This document shows, piece after piece, positions 27,807-37,330 of a DNA stretch of 64,000 nucleotides. The notes beneath the pieces were generated by a model. The model worked only from the letters and a program-made list of their open reading frames with translations, was not told the origin of the DNA and made no database searches. Position numbers and translations under genes: made by a program. Source of the DNA: Bacteroidales bacterium (GTDB lineage: Bacteria; Bacteroidota; Bacteroidia; Bacteroidales; VadinHA17); contig JAIVHO010000033.1 of NCBI GenBank assembly GCA_020201035.1, forward strand, positions 55,189-119,188, given 5' to 3'. The number at the start of each line of letters is the position of its first letter. The stretch's first letter is position 1.

Positions 27807-28820
27807 TCAGTTTTTTTCAAATATGTATTCAACTTCAGCGGGGGCGAACCGGAGTGATGATACATATGACGGAGTATTCCTGAGGCTTATCTCCAGCTTT
27901 TCAGTATTCCGTATATCCACATCAATCATATCGGTCACTGCCTCAATGGAAGATGCCATAAACCTGTTATAATCGCGCAGGGCCACATTACAGTAAATCT
28001 TTATCCTCTCCGGAAAGAGTCGGATAGTACCATCCGACGGTCTGTTTATTACAGTAACAGGCACTTCCCTGACAGCCTCCGTAAACTGTTCAACAGGAAT
28101 TGTAACTTCTACCTTTTTCTCACTGAAGTCTACTGTTCTTACAGCCTCAAGCTGAAGGGAGACGGTGGTTGTTGCACTTATCTGATCTATTTTCCAATGC
28201 TTTGTTGACACAGCTTCAATTGTATCTACTACCGTTGCAGGACCCGATATCACCACTGAATCAGGATTGCTGGTTATTAAGCCATAAATCATGTACTGTT
28301 TCTGGGTAACAGCCTCAACATCCGGTTTCACCGGAACACTCTTAGAGGCTATCATTTCAAAGGCAAAATGGATAGTATCAGGCGTGACAGCCATTATTTC
28401 AAACTCTTCCCTGAGCCTTCTTCTGAAGTCCTCACGAAGGGCAAAGGTGAGTATATAATACTCATACCTCTGGTCATCGCGAATAACCCTGTGGTTCACC
28501 TTTCCAAGATCAATCTGGAGAGGCGGTTTATTGCTTATCAGTTTATGCTTCAGAATTGAGTATCCAGCTCCTCTGACGGTAAGTGAAATCCTGTCGGGCA
28601 GGTCACTTACCAGCGCCCTGTCACGTGATATATTGATATAGTGAGCCGGAAAACTGATTGTTCCGGTCATATCCTTTCCCAACGCATTAAGGAACCACAG
28701 GAAAAAGGAGAGAATCAGAAAAAAGGAGAAAACCGCAACATCCCTGTTTACGATCTTATGCCTTATGCTGCCTAACCTTTCGGACAAGCTGCCCTTCAGG
28801 TTATCCTCATCCCTGTCCAT
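27807..28820 (-). CDS. YbbR-like domain protein
   Basis: A 337-residue protein with one N-terminal membrane helix (FSFFLILSFFLWFLNAL) and a large extracytoplasmic part composed of YbbR-like beta domains. The repeating pattern is partly visible as ISLTVRGAGYSILK, NPDSVVISGPATVVDTIEAV and VPVTVINRPSDGTI. In Firmicutes, YbbR/CdaR proteins modulate the diadenylate cyclase CdaA. In Bacteroidota this gene sits beside yajC and coaE, as here, and its role is unknown. A c-di-AMP phosphodiesterase (PgpH) is encoded elsewhere in the window, making a link to c-di-AMP conceivable but unproven. Confidence 0.85.
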   Translation of the reverse strand: MDRDEDNLKGSLSERLGSIRHKIVNRDVAVFSFFLILSFFLWFLNALGKDMTGTISFPAHYINISRDRALVSDLPDRISLTVRGAGYSILKHKLISNKPPLQIDLGKVNHRVIRDDQRYEYYILTFALREDFRRRLREEFEIMAVTPDTIHFAFEMIASKSVPVKPDVEAVTQKQYMIYGLITSNPDSVVISGPATVVDTIEAVSTKHWKIDQISATTTVSLQLEAVRTVDFSEKKVEVTIPVEQFTEAVREVPVTVINRPSDGTIRLFPERIKIYCNVALRDYNRFMASSIEAVTDMIDVDIRNTEKLEISLRNTPSYVSSLRFAPAEVEYIFEKN

Positions 28821-28835
28821 TACTGATACTATATA

Positions 28836-29156
28836 TTACTTTTGCTGTATATCAGACGCATCCTTAAGCACAGCACTCTTGTCGATTCTTACAAGCACAC
28901 CATCACCTACATCAACGGTGACTGTTGTATCCTTAACATCGGTGATACGGCCGTAGATACCTCCTGTTGTAACGATTTTATCTCCCTTGGAAAGTGTGCT
29001 CCTGTAGGATGTAAGTTCCTTTTGCTTTCTAACCTGTGGTCTGATCATAAAGAAATAGAAAACTACAAATACAAGGATAAGCGGCAGAAAAGAAACAAGG
29101 GGATTAGCATCCTCAGTTGGCTGGCCCATCAAAAAAATCATCAAAAAATTATTCAT
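28836..29156 (-). CDS. yajC: Preprotein translocase subunit YajC
   Basis: A 106-residue accessory subunit of the Sec translocon that associates with SecDF. It has one membrane segment (SFLPLILVFVVFYFFMI) followed by the conserved RPQVRKQKELTSYRSTLSKG stretch and the beta-rich VTTGGIYGRITDVKDTTVTV region. It lies 13 bp after the DUF1573 gene in the nusB operon, the standard Bacteroidota arrangement. Confidence 0.95.
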   Translation of the reverse strand: MNNFLMIFLMGQPTEDANPLVSFLPLILVFVVFYFFMIRPQVRKQKELTSYRSTLSKGDKIVTTGGIYGRITDVKDTTVTVDVGDGVLVRIDKSAVLKDASDIQQK

Positions 29157-29169
29157 ATCTGTTTATTTG

Positions 29170-29583
29170 TTATTTGATTACAATATCTGCGGTAATTCTG
29201 AGCACTAAGACCTGAGGCTCAGCATTGCTTCTCACACTGATGGTCTTTGTCTGTTTACCTTCCCTGTGGGAGCTGTCAAAAACCACTTCAAGTGTCCCGG
29301 ACTCACCCGGAGCTACAGGCTTATTACTGAATTTCGGCACTGTGCATCCACAACTAGTTGCAGCAGAGCTGATTATCAGAGGCGCATCACCGGTATTGGT
29401 GAACCTGAAGATGGTGCCTACATTCTCGCCCTCGGTAATTGTTCCGAAATCATGTTCAATCTTTTCAAAAGTAATAACAGGCCTGCCATTATCCTCTGAA
29501 ACAACATCTCTCTTCTCCTCACTTCCATTTCCCGAGCAGGAAAAAATGACAACGGCTATAATAAGAAACAGTGTCTGACGCAT
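29170..29583 (-). CDS. DUF1573 lipoprotein
   Basis: The ATG at 29583 gives MRQTLFLIIAVVIFSCSGNG, a clean lipoprotein signal with the lipid-modified Cys in FSC; upstream in-frame ATGs at 29589 and 29601 would add six residues at most. The mature part is a single Ig-like DUF1573 (ASPM-SPD-2-Hydin-like) domain. Its motifs are FEKIEHDFGTITEGENVG, FTNTGDAPLIISSAATSCGC and KFSNKPVAPGESGTLEVVF. The domain is widespread in Bacteroidota and its function is unknown. It lies in the nusB-yajC operon and is predicted in the periplasm, lipid-anchored. Confidence 0.88.
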   Translation of the reverse strand: MRQTLFLIIAVVIFSCSGNGSEEKRDVVSEDNGRPVITFEKIEHDFGTITEGENVGTIFRFTNTGDAPLIISSAATSCGCTVPKFSNKPVAPGESGTLEVVFDSSHREGKQTKTISVRSNAEPQVLVLRITADIVIK

Positions 29584-29606
29584 AATCATATTTTGGAACA
29601 TTATTA

Positions 29607-30569
29607 TTATTCTGTTATACCGGGTTCACCTACGAGCCCGCGGCCCCGCTTGGTAAACAACTTATTTTCACGCATCTCCCGTACAATCTTGTCGAGAATT
29701 CCATTCACAAATATACCACTTTTAGCTGTACAGTAGTATTTTGCGATCTCAATATACTCATTAAGAGTCACCTTCACGGGAACTTCATCAAATTCCACAA
29801 TCTCAGCCAGGGCGAGTACCATAACCAGGGTATCCATCAGTGCAATCCGTTCTATCTCCCAGTTTGTGGTATGTTTGTCGATAAGGCCAAAGTACTCCTC
29901 ACTGTGAATAATAGCCTTTCTCAGCAATACTTTTACAAACCGTTCATCCTCCTCGTTCTTATAGAGACCCACCAGTGGCATCTCTTCTCCACCCCTCTCC
30001 CTGAAACCTCTCAATGTCCTTTCAATCATTACAAGAACCACATCCAGATCATCGTTCCAGTAGATGCTCTTCTCTTCCATAACTCCGGCAAGCTCATCAG
30101 AAGGCATTATCACCTCATTGATCATTCTGCCAATAAATTTTTTGTCGTCAGAATATCCTGCCGTTTCGGCAGACATATAATCTTTATATCCATCCCACAG
30201 AAGTATGGCATTATACAACTTCCTGATAAGTTCCGGATTATCTGACCACGAAAGCCGCCTGTTGCGGGTATAGGTGCGGAGCGACTGGTTTATTGCAAGC
30301 TGGCTGATAAAACGGTTGTCAATAAACCGTCTGTTGGGATTAAGATCCTCCCGGGTAGGAATCTGCTTCTGTTTTGCTATCTCAATCTTCTCCCTTGCCA
30401 GATCGGCTATATCGAGAATAAGTATCAGCAGGTAATGGTACAGGTCATATGTTTTCCCAATACTGAGAACCAGCTCATTTTCTGCTGTCTCAAGGTTGTT
30501 ACCTGCCCGCCTGTTAAAAGCATAAAGTATTGTTAATGCTTTTATTCGTAATAATCGTCTGCTGATCAT
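29607..30569 (-). CDS. nusB: Transcription antitermination factor NusB
   Basis: A 320-residue protein. The C-terminal NusB domain of about 130 residues is recognisable from IDKHTTNWEIERIALMDTLV, then MVLALAEIVEFDEVPVKVTL, NEYIEIAKYYCT and SGIFVNGILDKI. The N-terminal 180 residues are an extension typical of Bacteroidota NusB and absent from the 140-residue E. coli protein. It binds boxA RNA with S10 during rRNA transcription. First gene of the operon nusB-DUF1573-yajC-ybbR-coaE-dnaJ/terB, whose members are separated by 2-15 bp or overlap. The promoter lies in the divergent gap with the PUR gene. Confidence 0.93.
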   Translation of the reverse strand: MISRRLLRIKALTILYAFNRRAGNNLETAENELVLSIGKTYDLYHYLLILILDIADLAREKIEIAKQKQIPTREDLNPNRRFIDNRFISQLAINQSLRTYTRNRRLSWSDNPELIRKLYNAILLWDGYKDYMSAETAGYSDDKKFIGRMINEVIMPSDELAGVMEEKSIYWNDDLDVVLVMIERTLRGFRERGGEEMPLVGLYKNEEDERFVKVLLRKAIIHSEEYFGLIDKHTTNWEIERIALMDTLVMVLALAEIVEFDEVPVKVTLNEYIEIAKYYCTAKSGIFVNGILDKIVREMRENKLFTKRGRGLVGEPGITE

Positions 30570-30596
30570 CTGAAAAGAACCTCATATTTTAGATTG

Positions 30597-30604
30597 CAAA
30601 AATA
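30597..30604 (-). promoter_or_regulatory. Putative -7 box of the nusB operon
   Basis: Minus-strand TATTTTTG matches TAnnTTTG and would start transcription about 20 bp before the nusB ATG. The nearest TTG (30631-30629) is 24 bp away, longer than usual, so confidence is limited. Confidence 0.4.
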
Positions 30605-30663
30605 CTCAATTATTTAAAACAGGAAAGCCAATCTGCCGAATATGCACAAATAGGAGCTATCGT

Positions 30664-30693
30664 TTTGAATAAATAAAATTATTGTTACATTTG
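30664..30693 (+). promoter_or_regulatory. Promoter of the PUR-domain gene
   Basis: TTTG (30664-30667), an 18-nt spacer and TACATTTG (30686-30693) fit the Bacteroidota -33/-7 consensus. The start codon is 33 bp downstream of the -7 box. Confidence 0.7.
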
Positions 30694-30725
30694 AAAAGTC
30701 ATAGTCCCTAACCAAACTAAACTCT

Positions 30726-31130
30726 ATGAAGGAAGCGAATGATCTAAAACAGGGTGAGTTTAACGATCACAGCGACAGAGATAATGGTAATCGCGAAGAG
30801 GTTTACACAAAAATTGTAAGAGCTGGAAACAGGACCTATTTCTTTGATGTAAAGGAGACACGCAAATCAGACCTTTATCTTACAATCACAGAAAGCAAAA
30901 AGAGATTCGGGAAGGATGGTAAGTTCTTTTTCGAGAAACACAAAATTTTTCTTTACAAGGAAGACTTTGAGAAATTTGCTGAGGGTTTAAAGGAATCTGT
31001 ATCATGGATTACAGCAAACCTGCCACCCGAACACAAGGAGACTGAAGCTGATAGACACTCCGGTGAAACGGAAAAGGTATCAGCCGATGAATTTATTAAC
31101 GTGGAATTTGAGGATCTGGGTGAGAAGTAG
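30726..31130 (+). CDS. PUR-alpha-like nucleic-acid-binding protein (DUF3276)
   Basis: A 134-residue protein with one PUR repeat: REEVYTKIVRAGNRTYFFDV, KSDLYLTITESKKRF and FFFEKHKIFLYKEDFEKF. The family is conserved in Bacteroidota (and spirochaetes), and related PUR proteins bind single-stranded DNA or RNA. The N-terminal 22 residues and the C-terminal 40 residues are acidic and probably unstructured. It has its own promoter and is followed 11 bp later by a DUF456 membrane protein gene. Cytoplasmic. Regulatory role unknown. Confidence 0.9.
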   Translation: MKEANDLKQGEFNDHSDRDNGNREEVYTKIVRAGNRTYFFDVKETRKSDLYLTITESKKRFGKDGKFFFEKHKIFLYKEDFEKFAEGLKESVSWITANLPPEHKETEADRHSGETEKVSADEFINVEFEDLGEK

Positions 31131-31141
31131 CTGATCTGTCA

Positions 31142-31627
31142 ATGAATATAGTTGATTATCTGCTTTTGGCACTGGCTATTCTATTTCTGGTTACAGGTAT
31201 TCTGGGATGCCTTGTTCCTGTATTGCCTGGACCACCGCTCAGTTTTGCCGGTATATTAATACTTCATTTTACCGATTTTGCTGATATCTCTGCCAATAAG
31301 CTTATTATTCTGGCTGTTATTGCACTGGTTGTTTCCGTACTCGACTATCTGGTTCCTATCTGGGGTACAAAAAAATTTGGCGGGTCAAAATATGGCACCA
31401 GGGGTGCAACAATAGGGCTTATTATAGGGCTCTTTTTTGGTCCGGTCGGGATTATTGCGGGCCCTTTCCTGGGAGCACTGATAGGTGAGATGATTAACAA
31501 GGATGATATTAAGTATGCTCTTAAAGCCGCAATAGGCAGTCTGATAGGGTTTATGACAGGTGTGGGATTAAAACTTGCCGTTTCACTGCTGATTACCTTC
31601 TACTTTGTCAGGGCTATGATGGTATAA
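31142..31627 (+). CDS. DUF456 family membrane protein
   Basis: A 161-residue integral membrane protein with about four helices: LLLALAILFLVTGILGCLVPV, partly seen as LALAILFLVTGILGC, then IILAVIALVVSVLDYLVPI and two glycine-rich segments (GATIGLIIGLFFGPVGIIAG and IGSLIGFMTGVGLKLA). The loop GTKKFGGSKYGT is the family signature. Function unknown. It is probably co-transcribed with the PUR gene and ends before a strong bidirectional terminator. Confidence 0.85.
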   Translation: MNIVDYLLLALAILFLVTGILGCLVPVLPGPPLSFAGILILHFTDFADISANKLIILAVIALVVSVLDYLVPIWGTKKFGGSKYGTRGATIGLIIGLFFGPVGIIAGPFLGALIGEMINKDDIKYALKAAIGSLIGFMTGVGLKLAVSLLITFYFVRAMMV

Positions 31628-31755
31628 TAAGTGCCAGACAGGGAACATAAGGTTTTATATCAGGCAGAAGGCCGTGTGATATATTATGGTACGTTTCTCC
31701 TGTAAAGAGATAAGTCAACTGTTAGTGACAATATCAAAGCTAAGGGTACCAGAAA

Positions 31756-31787
31756 AAAAAACAGCGGAACATGGTTCCGCTGTTTTT
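31756..31787. terminator. Bidirectional intrinsic terminator
   Basis: A perfect 14-bp inverted repeat, AAAAACAGCGGAAC / GTTCCGCTGTTTTT, with a 3-nt loop. It has A- and T-runs on both sides and lies between the converging DUF456 and argF genes. Confidence 0.92.
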
Positions 31788-31797
31788 ACCATAGTTT

Positions 31798-32799
31798 TCA
31801 GCGTCCAAGGGTTGCAACCATTACCGCCTTAATGGTATGCATTCTGTTTTCAGCTTCATCGAAGACAATTGAATGCTCTGACTCAAAAACATCCTCGGTT
31901 ACCTCCATACCATCCAGACCAAATTTCTGATATATCTCCTCTCCCATCTTTGTCTCGCGGTTATGAAATGCGGGCAGACAATGAAGGAATTTAACTCCCT
32001 TATTACCTGTTTTTCTGATAATATCACTGTTCACCTGATATGGTTTCAGCAGCTTTATCCTCTCTTCCCACACCGCGTCAGGCTCTCCCATTGAAACCCA
32101 TACGTCTGTATAGAGAAAATCAACTCCCCTGACTGCTTCGTCAATATCCTCAGTAATTGTGATCCTGGCACCTGTCTTTTTTGCTATCTCACGACATGTG
32201 GCAACAAGTTCATCAGATGGCTGGCACTCACGGGGTGCTGCAGCCCTGAAATCCATTCCCATCTTTGCTGCACCTACGAGTAGTGAGTTGCCCATATTGT
32301 TGCGGGCATCACCAAGATAGCAGAAACTGATCCTGTTCAGTGGCTTGTCTGAATGCTCCATCATCGTCATAAAATCGGCAAGTATCTGGGTAGGGTGAAA
32401 CTCTGTTGTAAGTCCGTTCCATACCGGCACCCCGGCATATTTACCCAGCTCTTCAACAACGTCCTGCCCGAAGCCCCTGTATTCAATACCATCATACATT
32501 CGCCCCAGCACACGTGCGGTATCCTTCATAGACTCCTTCTGCCCTATCTGTGATCCGCTGGGTCCCAGATAGGTTACATGCGCTCCCTGATCAAATGCAG
32601 CAACCTCAAATGCACACCTTGTCCTGGTTGAAGCCTTCTCGAAGATCAATGCTATATTTTTCCCGGTCAGCCGGGGTTGCTCTGTTCCGGCATATTTTGC
32701 CTTCTTAAGGTCTATTGAGAGATCCAGAAGAAAGTTAATCTCTTCAGGTTCAAAATCAAGCAGTTTTAAAAAATTCCTGTTTCTTAAGTTATAAGCCAT
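31798..32799 (-). CDS. argF: Ornithine carbamoyltransferase
   Basis: Transfers carbamoyl between phosphate and ornithine/citrulline. The start ATG at 32799 ([20 protein letters not shown]) is preferred; the frame runs on to a TTG at 32871. Signatures are [20 protein letters not shown] (carbamoyl-phosphate STRTR), [36 protein letters not shown] and [12 protein letters not shown]. The 334-residue length is usual. It lies 95 bp downstream of the carbamate kinase gene. Such pairing favours the catabolic direction (citrulline plus Pi to ornithine and carbamoyl phosphate), although an arginine deiminase is not seen here. Confidence 0.93.
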   Translation of the reverse strand: MAYNLRNRNFLKLLDFEPEEINFLLDLSIDLKKAKYAGTEQPRLTGKNIALIFEKASTRTRCAFEVAAFDQGAHVTYLGPSGSQIGQKESMKDTARVLGRMYDGIEYRGFGQDVVEELGKYAGVPVWNGLTTEFHPTQILADFMTMMEHSDKPLNRISFCYLGDARNNMGNSLLVGAAKMGMDFRAAAPRECQPSDELVATCREIAKKTGARITITEDIDEAVRGVDFLYTDVWVSMGEPDAVWEERIKLLKPYQVNSDIIRKTGNKGVKFLHCLPAFHNRETKMGEEIYQKFGLDGMEVTEDVFESEHSIVFDEAENRMHTIKAVMVATLGR

Positions 32800-32894
32800 A
32801 TTACTCTTATTTTTGGTTATACAATCATTGTTAACTGATGAATTTTTAATCGGCCGTACCGGGGGTGCCAATTGTCAGGTTCACCCAGCCGGGA

Positions 32895-33851
32895 TCAATC
32901 CCCGTACTCCATTGTAATCCGGGTACCATACTTCTTGTCTTCAAGTTTAAAGGCTTCGGTAATAACACTCTTTTTGCCTCCTTTTTCAATAAAGTTAAGA
33001 GCAGCTTCAATCTTGGGTGCCATACTTCCCTTGGTAAACTGCCCCTCTTCAAGATATTTCTTTGTATCCCTGTAATCGAGAAACTCCTTTATCTGCTGAT
33101 CAGGTTTCCTGAAGTTGATATAAACATATGGAACATCTGTCAGGATATAGAACTCGTCGGCTCCTATGCCGAAGCCCAGCAGTGATGATGCCATATCCTT
33201 GTCGATTACTGCTTCGGAGGGCCGCACTCTCGACTCCTCATCAATATATACAGGAACCCCTCCGCCACCTGCCGCAATAACTATATTACCCTTGCGGGCC
33301 AGATCTTCTATAATCTCCTGATTCATTATATATACAGGTTTCGGTGAGGGTACAACCCTGCGGTAACCTCCCTCCTGCTTGACCTCCTCCTTAAAGACCC
33401 AGTTTTTTGTTTTCTGCAATTCCATAGCCTGCTCGTAGTTGTATATCTTGCCAACCCTCTTCTGAGGATCCGTGAAAGCCGGATCGTTCTTATCCACCAC
33501 AACGGATGTTACAATGCAGACCACGTTCTTTTCGATACCATGCTTTTTCAACACATTGCGAAACATACGTTCAATCATATAACCAATCCCCCCCTGGGTA
33601 TCGGCAACACAAATATCCAGAGGCATCTGTGCAATATTATAGAGCTGCTCGCCAGCATCATTGCGCATCAGCACATTACCAACCTGTGGCCCGTTACCAT
33701 GAGTTATAACAAGATCATAACCCTCTCTTATAAGATGAACGAGATTTTCCAGTGTATCTGTTGTATTCTGCTCCTGTTCCTCTATCGTCCCCATCTGGTC
33801 GCCCCGTAACAGGGCATTCCCTCCCAGGGCTACTACTGCAAGTTTATTCAT
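32895..33851 (-). CDS. arcC: Carbamate kinase
   Basis: Forms ATP from ADP and carbamoyl phosphate. From the ATG at 33851 the protein has 318 residues and begins MNKLAVVALGGNALL; the frame is open to 33944, but that would add sequence without family similarity. Motifs include VITHGNGPQVGNVLMRND, QGGIGYMIE, VVPSPKPVYI, IAAGGGGVPVY, VIDKDMASSLL and FYILTDVPYVYINF. Paired with argF under a good promoter, it supports substrate-level ATP production from citrulline. It is cytoplasmic. Confidence 0.95.
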   Translation of the reverse strand: MNKLAVVALGGNALLRGDQMGTIEEQEQNTTDTLENLVHLIREGYDLVITHGNGPQVGNVLMRNDAGEQLYNIAQMPLDICVADTQGGIGYMIERMFRNVLKKHGIEKNVVCIVTSVVVDKNDPAFTDPQKRVGKIYNYEQAMELQKTKNWVFKEEVKQEGGYRRVVPSPKPVYIMNQEIIEDLARKGNIVIAAGGGGVPVYIDEESRVRPSEAVIDKDMASSLLGFGIGADEFYILTDVPYVYINFRKPDQQIKEFLDYRDTKKYLEEGQFTKGSMAPKIEAALNFIEKGGKKSVITEAFKLEDKKYGTRITMEYGD

Positions 33852-33949
33852 TTTAGTCTGTGTTTTATTAACAATTAAATGCTCCCGCCGGAATAATCCT
33901 TTTAGAATGAATTGTAACCGGATCACTTTTAACGGGAAATTCAAAAAGA

Positions 33950-33979
33950 CAAATTTATAATATTAAATAAGATTTTCAA
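33950..33979 (-). promoter_or_regulatory. Promoter of arcC-argF
   Basis: Minus-strand TTG (33979-33977), 19-nt spacer and TAAATTTG (33957-33950), a full consensus match. The predicted leader before the ATG at 33851 is about 90 nt and has no ORF or structure that I recognise. Confidence 0.72.
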
Positions 33980-34045
33980 TTTTCATTAACTTGTAAAAAT
34001 ATTTATATATTTACGGGCAATTAAGAACCCTATATCATATTCCTG

Positions 34046-34729
34046 GTGAGATATATCCGCATTATTCTTCTTGCATTAATAGTCTTTTCAGGACTGGAGG
34101 GATGTAAGCAGTCAGGACTTAAGAATCTGGATGAGGGGGAAATCCACTACAGCATAAAATACACAGGCAGACAGGGCACTGTATCCGAGTCCCTGATGCC
34201 TGATAATATGATTGTCAGGTTCAGGAACAACAGGATACTGATGGAGATAGTTTCGCCAGTTGGCAATAATGGAATCTTCACTCTTATTGATCAGGAGAAT
34301 AATACCATGGAGACCTTTATCAGCCTTATTGGTATGAGGTATGTATACAGGGGTGTTGTTGGGGAGATTCCGCCAGGCATTGATCCGATGTCAGACATGA
34401 TAATAGAAAAAACTACCCGCACAAAGGAAATGTTCGGACTTGAATGCAAGCACGCCATTGCCAGAGTTCCGGGGACCGATTTCAGTTTTGACCTCTGGTA
34501 TACCAGTGAAATTAAACTACACAACCCAAATGTCTCCACTCCCTTCAGCAGCATTGACGGTGTCCTTATGCTCTTTTTCTACAGGATGGGTGATGTGCTG
34601 GTGGAGTTTGAAGCACAGGGGATTTATAACCGGACAATATCTGACAAGGAGTTTGACATTGGCGATAAATACAGAGAGATAGAGAGGGCTCCAATGCACT
34701 CTATTATATCCAGAATAATTAATCTCTGA
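34046..34729 (+). CDS. Putative lipoprotein, DUF4412-like
   Basis: A 227-residue protein starting at GTG. The N-terminus YIRIILLALIVFSGLEGCKQ is a likely lipoprotein signal, with an imperfect lipobox (LEGC). The mature part is beta-rich and includes EGEIHYSIKYTG, LMEIVSPVGNNGIFTLID and ATP-unrelated motifs seen in DUF4412-type proteins such as GLECKHAIARVPGTDFSFDL and WYTSEIKLHNPN. No enzymatic motif. It should reside in the periplasm or outer membrane. It precedes ftsK by 125 bp. Family assignment is by general pattern and is moderate. Confidence 0.65.
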   Translation: MRYIRIILLALIVFSGLEGCKQSGLKNLDEGEIHYSIKYTGRQGTVSESLMPDNMIVRFRNNRILMEIVSPVGNNGIFTLIDQENNTMETFISLIGMRYVYRGVVGEIPPGIDPMSDMIIEKTTRTKEMFGLECKHAIARVPGTDFSFDLWYTSEIKLHNPNVSTPFSSIDGVLMLFFYRMGDVLVEFEAQGIYNRTISDKEFDIGDKYREIERAPMHSIISRIINL

Positions 34730-34854
34730 CAATCTTCCCTCTTTTTTATCGTTACCATAATTTACTACCTTTATATGCTGATAAAAGCGGGAATCATAAC
34801 CACCCGGGGATTAGTTATAACATTACCTTATATAAGACATTACCCTCCTTTCAC

Positions 34855-37314
34855 ATGACAAGTAAAACGCAACCAGTAACCAGGCAGAAGAGAAAAAAGA
34901 TTAACCCGGGCCAGAAACCAGAATATTCTGTTTTCCGTGATGAAAGGATAAAATTCATCAGCGGAATAGCACTTACAGGCTTTGCTGTTTATCTTTTTTT
35001 TGCCTTTGTGGCTTACCTCTTCTGGTGGAAGGCAGATCAGAGTGCAGACAGTTTATTGATGCTGTCCGTTGCCGGCGATGACGTCAGAAACTGGTCGGGG
35101 CACAGCGGCGCCTGGCTGGCAGACATCTTTATTAACAGGGGATTCGGACTGGCCTCCTTTCTGTTACCGGTAATAATTGCAGCCATTGGCCTGCGCCTTC
35201 TTAATCTCAAAAAGATCAGGGCAATTGCCTTGACCCGTAACCTGGTAATTGCGATTATCATTATCTCCGTTACCCTTGGATACCTGTTCGGCACTGCCAA
35301 CGGAATGCTGGGCAGCGGGCCGGGCGGAGCACATGGCTATCTGGCAAGCCGTTACCTTACCACCTTCCTGGGAAAACTGGGAACAGGCCTGCTTCTGGTA
35401 GTTATAATAGTGTCATATATTGTACTCGTATTTAATGCCCTTCCCTCCCTATCCCTTATGGGCCTGCTGCCACAAAAATGGCAACAAAAGGCTGCAGGTA
35501 CAGACAGTGGGGAGCCTGCAGCAGAAAATGAGCGTGATACACAGGCAAACGATGAGGCTCTGCCGGGAGATCAGATGAGCGACGGCACCGAAAAAGATGA
35601 TAATGATTTTACCATCCGGCGAAACCATTTACCGGAAGAGGAGGAAGAGACAGAAACAGCACCACCGGTTCAAGCAACATTAAAGGATCGCGGACCTATC
35701 ATTCATGATGTTACCCAGACAAACCCGGAAGGTGTACCTATAACAATTACCAAAGCCGGTCCGGGAGATACGCTGAGTGAGGAGGAGGTTGAAAAGTTAC
35801 AGGAGAACTATGACCCCCGGCTTGATCTCTCTCGCTTCCAGATGCCACCCGTGACGCTTTTACAGGAGTATAAGAGTGATGACTCCTTTGACAATAACGA
35901 GATAATCGAGAAAAAGGAGACTATTGTAAAGACTCTCGCCGATTACAACATCAGTATTAAGCAGATAACAGCCACCGTAGGGCCTACGGTCACTCTCTAC
36001 GAAGTTGTACCGGAGCGGGGAGTAAGGCTTGCCAAGATAAAATCGCTGGAAAACGATATTGCGCTTAGCCTATCAGCTTTCGGTATCAGAATAATCGCCC
36101 CAATCCCGGGAAGGGGAACCGTTGGGATAGAGGTCCCCAACAAAAACCCGGAAACAGTATCCATGAGGTCACTTATTGCCTCCAAATCTTTTCAGGATAG
36201 CAAGTTTGAGCTGCCCATTGCCATGGGAAGAACCATCACCAATGAACCGCTGATGATGGATCTGGCAAAGATGCCCCACCTGCTGGTGGCCGGAGCAACA
36301 GGTCAGGGCAAGTCGGTAGGACTCAATGTCATCATTGCCTCGCTCCTATACCGGAGACACCCTGCTGAACTGAAATTCGTGCTTGTGGATCCCAAAATGG
36401 TTGAGCTGACCATGTATGCACGTATTGAACGCCATTACCTTGCCAAGCTGCCCGATGCCGAAGAAGCGATTATCACGGACACCCAGAAGGTGGTATACAC
36501 CCTTAACTCACTCTGTATTGAGATGGAGAACAGGTATGAGCTTATGCGCAAGGCGGAGGTAAGGCTGGTTAGGGAGTACAATGAGAAATTTATTGCACGT
36601 AAGCTCAATCCTGAAAATGGACACCGCTACCTTCCATATATTGTACTTATCATTGATGAGTTTGCAGACCTTATAATGACTGCAGGCAAGGAGATTGAAG
36701 GTCCTATTCAGCGACTGGCACAGCTGGCCAGGGCTATTGGGATTCACCTGATTATTGCCACCCAGCGTCCGTCAGCCAATATTATAACAGGTATCATCAA
36801 GACAAACTTTCCGGCGCGACTCGCTTTCAGGGTTTCCTCATCCATTGATTCAAGGACCATTCTGGACCAGACAGGTGCAGAGAAGCTTGTCGGAAGGGGT
36901 GATATGCTCTACTATAATGGTAACCAGTTGATAAGGGCACAGTGTGCGTTTATTGATACTCCTGAAATTAATAATCTGACTGAATTCATCGGATCACAGC
37001 AGGGATACACTGATGCTTTTATTCTTCCGGAATACGAGGGTGACACCGATACCGGACTTCCTGAGATAGACCTTAGAAAGCGGGACACCATGTTTGATGA
37101 TGCTGCCCGACTGGTAGTTCAGCATCAGCAGGGATCAACTTCTCTTATCCAGCGAAAGCTGTCCCTTGGATACAACAGGGCAGGACGGATAGTTGATCAG
37201 CTTGAGGCAGCCGGAATACTCGGCCCCTTTGAGGGAAGCAAGGCCAGAGAGGTTCTTATTACTGATATGATACATTTGGAACAGATTTTGCAGAGTCTCA
37301 ATAACCAGCAATAA
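34855..37314 (+). CDS. ftsK: DNA translocase FtsK
   Basis: An 819-residue hexameric motor that pumps DNA during division and chromosome dimer resolution. Four membrane helices lie at about residues 35-205. An acidic linker follows at about 215-290 (AENERDTQANDEALPGDQ). Then come the alpha and beta motor domains with Walker A GATGQGKS near residue 478 and Walker B YIVLIIDEFADLIMTAG. The conserved RLAFRVSSSIDSRTILDQ and GRGDML segments precede a gamma winged-helix domain at the end (STSLIQRKLSLGYNRAGRIV). The linker is short compared with E. coli FtsK, as usual for SpoIIIE-like proteins. lolA follows 16 bp later. Confidence 0.95.
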   Translation: MTSKTQPVTRQKRKKINPGQKPEYSVFRDERIKFISGIALTGFAVYLFFAFVAYLFWWKADQSADSLLMLSVAGDDVRNWSGHSGAWLADIFINRGFGLASFLLPVIIAAIGLRLLNLKKIRAIALTRNLVIAIIIISVTLGYLFGTANGMLGSGPGGAHGYLASRYLTTFLGKLGTGLLLVVIIVSYIVLVFNALPSLSLMGLLPQKWQQKAAGTDSGEPAAENERDTQANDEALPGDQMSDGTEKDDNDFTIRRNHLPEEEEETETAPPVQATLKDRGPIIHDVTQTNPEGVPITITKAGPGDTLSEEEVEKLQENYDPRLDLSRFQMPPVTLLQEYKSDDSFDNNEIIEKKETIVKTLADYNISIKQITATVGPTVTLYEVVPERGVRLAKIKSLENDIALSLSAFGIRIIAPIPGRGTVGIEVPNKNPETVSMRSLIASKSFQDSKFELPIAMGRTITNEPLMMDLAKMPHLLVAGATGQGKSVGLNVIIASLLYRRHPAELKFVLVDPKMVELTMYARIERHYLAKLPDAEEAIITDTQKVVYTLNSLCIEMENRYELMRKAEVRLVREYNEKFIARKLNPENGHRYLPYIVLIIDEFADLIMTAGKEIEGPIQRLAQLARAIGIHLIIATQRPSANIITGIIKTNFPARLAFRVSSSIDSRTILDQTGAEKLVGRGDMLYYNGNQLIRAQCAFIDTPEINNLTEFIGSQQGYTDAFILPEYEGDTDTGLPEIDLRKRDTMFDDAARLVVQHQQGSTSLIQRKLSLGYNRAGRIVDQLEAAGILGPFEGSKAREVLITDMIHLEQILQSLNNQQ

Positions 37315-37330
37315 AAGAAAGAGAGGCTTT

